From: Bdellovibrionota bacterium
GTDB taxonomy: Bacteria; Bdellovibrionota; Bdellovibrionia; Bdellovibrionales; Bdellovibrionaceae
Reading direction: 5' to 3'
NCBI GenBank assembly: GCA_963170155.1
Contig: CAUJGP010000036.1
Span: 1-64,000 of the forward strand
Length of the DNA: 64,000 nt
Below, piece after piece: positions 60,471 to 64,000 of this stretch; position 1 is the stretch's first letter; every line of letters starts with the position of its first letter. The position numbers and the translations under genes are program-made. Under the pieces are notes generated by a model. The model was not told where the DNA came from. It did not search any database and saw only the letters and a program-made list of their open reading frames with translations.

Positions 60471-61382
60471 ATGATTTCTGTTGAGTCTAATGGGAGGATG
60501 ACCAATGCGTTGCGTGTTGTAGACTTAAAGCAAGAGTTAGTTTCCTCTGGTGCTAAGCCTAAATTAGTTTTAAAGGGACTTAGTTTTTCAATTCCTAAAG
60601 GTTCTCTAACGGGCTTTATTGGAGTGAATGGTGCGGGAAAAACAACGACCATTAAAGCTCTGCTTGCTTTTATTCACCCTCAGTCAGGACAAATTGAATT
60701 TTTTGGTCAACCAGGTTTGTCTCACTCCAGTCGCCAACGATTAGGTTTTATGCCGGAGCGTCCTTATTTCTATGATTTTTTAACAGGAAGAGAGTTTCTA
60801 GCACTTCATTGGAAACTTCGAGGTCTTCCGATGAATCAATTCTTCGAGTCAAGATGTGAGGAAGTTTTAAAGCAAGTAGACCTTGAGCGGGGTAAAAATC
60901 TTCGATTACGTCAGTTCTCTAAGGGAATGTTGCAGAGGATAGGAATTGCTCAATCTATTATTCATAAGCCTGAGTTTCTTATTTTAGATGAGCCAATGAG
61001 CGGATTGGATCCTGACGGCCGTTTTTTAATTAAAAATATCATTCGAAATTTGCATTCTAGTGGAACAACTCTTTTTTTCAGTAGTCATTTGCTCCAGGAT
61101 ATGGAGGAGCTTTGTACAAAACTGGTGATTATTGATCAAGGTGAAATTATTTATGAGGGAAGTCCTACAGAGTTAAGAGCTCAACGACAAGATGACTATT
61201 TTATAGGGGCTAAAAACCCAGCCAGTCAAGAGATGAAAGAGCTTTACTGCTCTCAAACGGAGCTTCAATTCAAAATCGATCAGTTCCGGAAAGAAGGGTA
61301 TGAGGTCTTGAATGTATCTCAAAAGAAAATTAATTTAGAAGAAGCCTTTATTTTGTTAAGAAAACGCAGAGAAAAAGTATGA
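60471..61382 (+). CDS. ABC transporter ATP-binding protein
   Basis: 303 residues. Walker A GVNGAGKTTT, Q loop region FMPERPYF, signature LRQFSKGMLQRIGIAQ, Walker B FLILDEPMSGLDP and H loop FFSSHLLQDM. This is the CcmA/NatA-like class that works with ABC-2 permeases. A start at ATG 60498 is possible. Neither start has a good ribosome binding site (GGGAGG lies at 60490-60497, touching the second ATG). Coupled to the permease gene (ATGA overlap). Substrate unknown. Confidence 0.88.
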   Translation: MISVESNGRMTNALRVVDLKQELVSSGAKPKLVLKGLSFSIPKGSLTGFIGVNGAGKTTTIKALLAFIHPQSGQIEFFGQPGLSHSSRQRLGFMPERPYFYDFLTGREFLALHWKLRGLPMNQFFESRCEEVLKQVDLERGKNLRLRQFSKGMLQRIGIAQSIIHKPEFLILDEPMSGLDPDGRFLIKNIIRNLHSSGTTLFFSSHLLQDMEELCTKLVIIDQGEIIYEGSPTELRAQRQDDYFIGAKNPASQEMKELYCSQTELQFKIDQFRKEGYEVLNVSQKKINLEEAFILLRKRREKV

Positions 61383-62143
61383 TTCAAAGAGTTTTAACGA
61401 TATCCATTAATTCTTTTAAAGAGATGTATCGTGATCGGTATTTTTTGATTTTAATTTTAGCAGTGATTATCTTTTTTGGTATGAGTCTTTTATTGGGTGA
61501 GTTGAGTTTCGAGGAGCACAAACGTATTCTATTTGATTTAGGAATTTCGTCTATACATTGGCTTAATTTAGGACTTTGTTTGTTTATAGGTGGAACTTCT
61601 TTGAGAAGAGAATTGGAACGTCAAACTTATATGACGTTGCTTTCTTCGCCATTAGGGCGATTCGAGTTTTTGTTAGGAAAATGGGGGGGCATACTCCTAG
61701 TTTCTTTGGTCTCCACTTGTCTTTTGGGCGGAGGGCTTTTGTTGTTGTTGAAATCACCTGAGAGTACACGTCATTTCTCTGTCATTTTATTGGGAATATT
61801 TTTTGAATCAGCAGTACTCTTATCTTTAGCGATCTTTTTAAGTTTGATTTTGTCTCCTTTTGTTGGATTATTTGTTAGTATCAGCGTGTTTTTATTAGGC
61901 CACTGGTTGGAGAGTTTAAAGTTATTTGCAGATAAGTCTAAAAACCCTCTGTATGTTCAATTTGCTGATGTGATGGAGTGGGTATTTCCAAATCTCTATC
62001 GATTGAATTGGCGTAGTACTTATGTGCTGGAATCAGGAGTTCCCGCCAATGTAGGACTTATGAGTTTAGCTCATGCTGTGGGGTGGATTGGTTTACTGAT
62101 GTTTCTTTCTCACATTGTATTTAAACGCAAAAATCTTACATAG
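61379..62143 (+). CDS. ABC-2 type transporter permease
   Basis: 254 residues with about six membrane segments (for example YFLILILAVIIFFGMSLLLG, GGILLVSLVSTCLLGGGLLL, LSLAIFLSLILSPFVGLFVS). The segment SLRRELERQTYMTLLSSPLG is the amphipathic ABC-2 coupling motif. Partner of the preceding ATPase. 7 bases before the prepilin peptidase start. Confidence 0.85.
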   Translation: MIQRVLTISINSFKEMYRDRYFLILILAVIIFFGMSLLLGELSFEEHKRILFDLGISSIHWLNLGLCLFIGGTSLRRELERQTYMTLLSSPLGRFEFLLGKWGGILLVSLVSTCLLGGGLLLLLKSPESTRHFSVILLGIFFESAVLLSLAIFLSLILSPFVGLFVSISVFLLGHWLESLKLFADKSKNPLYVQFADVMEWVFPNLYRLNWRSTYVLESGVPANVGLMSLAHAVGWIGLLMFLSHIVFKRKNLT

Positions 62144-62150
62144 GAAGATC

Positions 62151-62936
62151 ATGGAATATTTTGATTCCAATTGGGTAGCCATTTGGTTTTTTATTTTTGG
62201 GGCATTGCTTGGAAGTTTTGGCAATGTGATTATTTATCGTTTGCCTCAAGGGCAGAGTGTGGTTTTACCGCGAAGTCGTTGTCAATCCTGTCAAAAGCCC
62301 ATACCGTGGTATCATAATATACCGATTATTTCTTGGATGATCTTGCGTGGTCGTTGTTATGCGTGTCGTGCCCCGTTTTCAATCCGTTATCCGCTGGTTG
62401 AATTGATTATGGGAGTTTTATTTTGCTTACTCTATCTTCAGTACGGATTGCAATGGGTGACATTAGAGTATGGTCTTTTTATTTTTGGATTGGTTGTCGT
62501 CACGTTTATTGATTTCGATCATTTTTTACTACCTGATATTTTTACTTTGAGTGGAATAGTCATAGGGCTTGGTGGTGCTCTTTTGAATCCAGAGCGTGAT
62601 TTCCAAGATGCTCTGCTTGGTTTTTTAATGGGTGGTGGTTTTTTATGGTTGGTAGCCTATTTATATTGGGTTTTGCGAAAAGAAGAAGGAATGGGCGGCG
62701 GAGATATTAAACTATTGGCTTGGATTGGAGCGGTGTTAGGTTGGAAATCTATTCCTTTTGTGATTCTTATTTCCAGTGTGACAGGTTCTATTGTTGGTAT
62801 TGCAATGATGATCAAAAATAAAGGGAATTTGAAAACAGTGATTCCCTTTGGACCCTATTTGGTTCTAGGTGCTTTGGTTTATTTATTAGGAAGTCTCGAT
62901 CTTGCTCATTGGTATTCCCGGTTATTATTTCCTTAA
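62151..62936 (+). CDS. pilD: type IV prepilin leader peptidase / N-methyltransferase
   Basis: 261 residues. Eight-helix membrane enzyme that cuts and methylates type IV prepilins and type II pseudopilins. N-terminal cytoplasmic Cys-rich domain CQSC (44-47) and CYAC (69-72), with GALLGSFGNVIIYRLP before it. Catalytic Asp in FIDFDHFLLPDIFT and GGGDIKLLAWIGAVLG. ATG 62151 with AGGAAG is used over TTG 62115, which lies inside the permease gene. pilM follows 346 bases later. Confidence 0.93.
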   Translation: MEYFDSNWVAIWFFIFGALLGSFGNVIIYRLPQGQSVVLPRSRCQSCQKPIPWYHNIPIISWMILRGRCYACRAPFSIRYPLVELIMGVLFCLLYLQYGLQWVTLEYGLFIFGLVVVTFIDFDHFLLPDIFTLSGIVIGLGGALLNPERDFQDALLGFLMGGGFLWLVAYLYWVLRKEEGMGGGDIKLLAWIGAVLGWKSIPFVILISSVTGSIVGIAMMIKNKGNLKTVIPFGPYLVLGALVYLLGSLDLAHWYSRLLFP

Positions 62937-63282
62937 GTTGAGTCTTCATTTTTCATGAGGACAATAGTCTAGAGTTTGTTTTCAAGTTTTATTTTAAAAA
63001 GGTCTAGATTAAAGTCGTCTTAAGTTTAGCTGGATTAAAATTGTGTTCTACATTCAATTCAAATTGAAGAGAAGGAATGAAGAAAAAAGTCCTTTTTAAA
63101 AACTCTAAGAGAGTTTTTTCTAAATCTTGACGAGTCCTAAGTCCGAATTTTTTTCATTTTAGCAGTCTGTTGAGTCGTTAGTTTGACACTTATCTAGAGC
63201 TTTTTTCTAATGGTAAATAGAGAACTAGCTCTTTAAAGAGGCCAATAGTTTATTTAAGCATGGGATTAAAGTAGGAGCATAG
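62937..63282. other. intergenic region between pilD and pilM
   Basis: 346 bases. Holds a terminator-like hairpin (63098-63119). I see no gene. The pilM promoter probably lies between 63130 and 63270 but is not clear. Confidence 0.4.
63098..63119 (+). terminator. AT-rich hairpin with T-run
   Basis: AAAAACTCT / AGAGTTTTT with a three-base loop and one further T. Likely terminator of the ABC-pilD transcript. Confidence 0.5.
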
Positions 63283-64000
63283 ATGTTTTTTGGTTCTAAG
63301 AAGGTCATAGGAATTGATCTTGGATCCAGCTCAATTAAGTTAATTGAGCTAGAAACTAATGGTAAAGAGTTTAGTTTAGTCTCTTTTGGTGTATCTCCAA
63401 CGCCGTCTGATTCAATTGCCAATGGGCAAATCAACGATGCGGCAGCGCTGGCCGGCTCTATCCAAACCTTATTAAGAGAGACAAAAACAAAATGTAAAAG
63501 TGCAGCGACAGGCATGTGGGGCTCTGCTATTATTATCAAAAAAATATCTATTCCCAAAGTAGATTCAAAAATTTTGAGAGAGACCATACGTTTTGAGGCA
63601 GAACAATATATTCCCTTTGAAATATCAAGTGTGGCTCTCACCCATGTCGTTTTGAGCTCTAAATCATCTCCAGACACGATGGATGTTCTAGTTGTCGCGG
63701 CTAAGAGCGATCAATTGCTTCAATATGTGGAAGCTATTACATTAAGTCAGATTAAGTGTAGTGTTATGGATGCCAATAGCATTGCTCTCGCAAATTGTTT
63801 TGAATTGAATTATGGGAAATTTAGGAATGAAACCGTTGCTCTTATGAATTTTGGCGCGGAAATTACCAACTTTGTGGTGCTTCATCACGGTGATTTGGTT
63901 TTTTGCAGAGATATAGGGGTGGGGGGTAATAACTTTACAAGTGAAATCAGTCGAGTTTTAAATGTTTCCAATGAAGAAGCCGAGAGTTTTAAATTAAGCA
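63283..64000 (+). CDS. pilM: type IV pilus assembly protein PilM (3' end outside the window)
   Basis: The first 239 codons are in the window, still open at base 64000. An actin-like cytoplasmic protein that links the pilus alignment complex: FFGSKKVIGIDLGSSSIKLI (phosphate-1 motif), ETIRFEAEQYIPFEISSV, VVAAKSDQLLQYVEAI, DANSIALANCFELNY and MNFGAEITNFVVLHHGDLVF (phosphate-2 motif). AGGAG five bases before ATG. Probably the head of a pilMNOPQ operon. Confidence 0.92.
   Translation, partial: MFFGSKKVIGIDLGSSSIKLIELETNGKEFSLVSFGVSPTPSDSIANGQINDAAALAGSIQTLLRETKTKCKSAATGMWGSAIIIKKISIPKVDSKILRETIRFEAEQYIPFEISSVALTHVVLSSKSSPDTMDVLVVAAKSDQLLQYVEAITLSQIKCSVMDANSIALANCFELNYGKFRNETVALMNFGAEITNFVVLHHGDLVFCRDIGVGGNNFTSEISRVLNVSNEEAESFKLS

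Noticed and set aside
1-64000. CRISPR arrays, insertion sequences, prophage or integrative elements
   Set aside because: No regularly spaced repeats, transposase, integrase or phage structural genes were seen. Gene order and base composition look chromosomal throughout.

Overview
The window looks like chromosomal DNA from an AT-rich (about 40% GC by eye) Gram-negative bacterium. It is most likely a member of the Bdellovibrionota (Bdellovibrio and relatives). The evidence is the housekeeping gene order (rimP-nusA-infB-rbfA-truB-rpsO-pnp-M16 peptidase-dut-GDPD-like-tolQRAB and prs-rplY-pth-ychF), many exported proteins with no obvious function, Flp/Tad-type and type IV pilus genes, lipoproteins of the 'FQNC' type, and sigma-54-like promoters. 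The genus cannot be fixed from this sequence alone. I see no insertion sequence, prophage or CRISPR array.

Layout. 1-4.1 kb: a truncated gene, a two-domain GNAT protein, a GH3-family protein and an exported protein of unknown function. 4.26-4.75 kb: the RNase P RNA gene with promoter and terminator. 5-10.6 kb: a nucleoside phosphorylase-like protein, a very large secreted phospholipase-D-family protein, and the coupled aroC-aroB pair. 10.7-14.7 kb: a sensory operon with a PAS-PAS histidine kinase and a receiver-PAS-PAS-kinase-receiver hybrid. 14.9-25.5 kb: accessory genes, namely a secreted alpha/beta hydrolase, a TPR regulator coupled to a beta-propeller lipoprotein, a glycosyltransferase fused to an acyl-CoA ligase, and a vWA lipoprotein behind a sigma-54-like site.

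25.5-32.8 kb is housekeeping: ychF, pth, rplY, prs, a STAS protein, rdgB, rph and a lytic transglycosylase. 33-38.2 kb is a partial Tad/Flp pilus cluster (pilin, prepilin peptidase, several pseudopilins, CpaB, CpaC secretin) without motor ATPase or platform genes. 38.3-42.4 kb holds small and exported proteins, including a DUF2024 protein with a 33-codon ORF in front, a prepilin-like protein, and an outer-membrane protein behind a consensus sigma-54 promoter. It also holds a tRNA-Leu(CAA) gene interrupted by a 257-nt group I intron. 42.7-59.5 kb is one long co-directional block: a SurA-like protein, a RimI-like acetyltransferase, translation and RNA-processing genes, then the Tol system. 59.6-64 kb has a periplasmic cyclophilin, an ABC exporter pair, the type IV prepilin peptidase and the start of pilM.

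The clearest unusual item is the intron-bearing tRNA-Leu, which ordinary ORF or tRNA scanning could miss. Next are the glycosyltransferase/acyl-CoA ligase fusion and a set of short ORFs with good ribosome binding sites next to palindromes or promoters. Many start codons were placed downstream of the longest ORF because a Shine-Dalgarno sequence, a signal peptide or a four-base stop/start overlap decides them.
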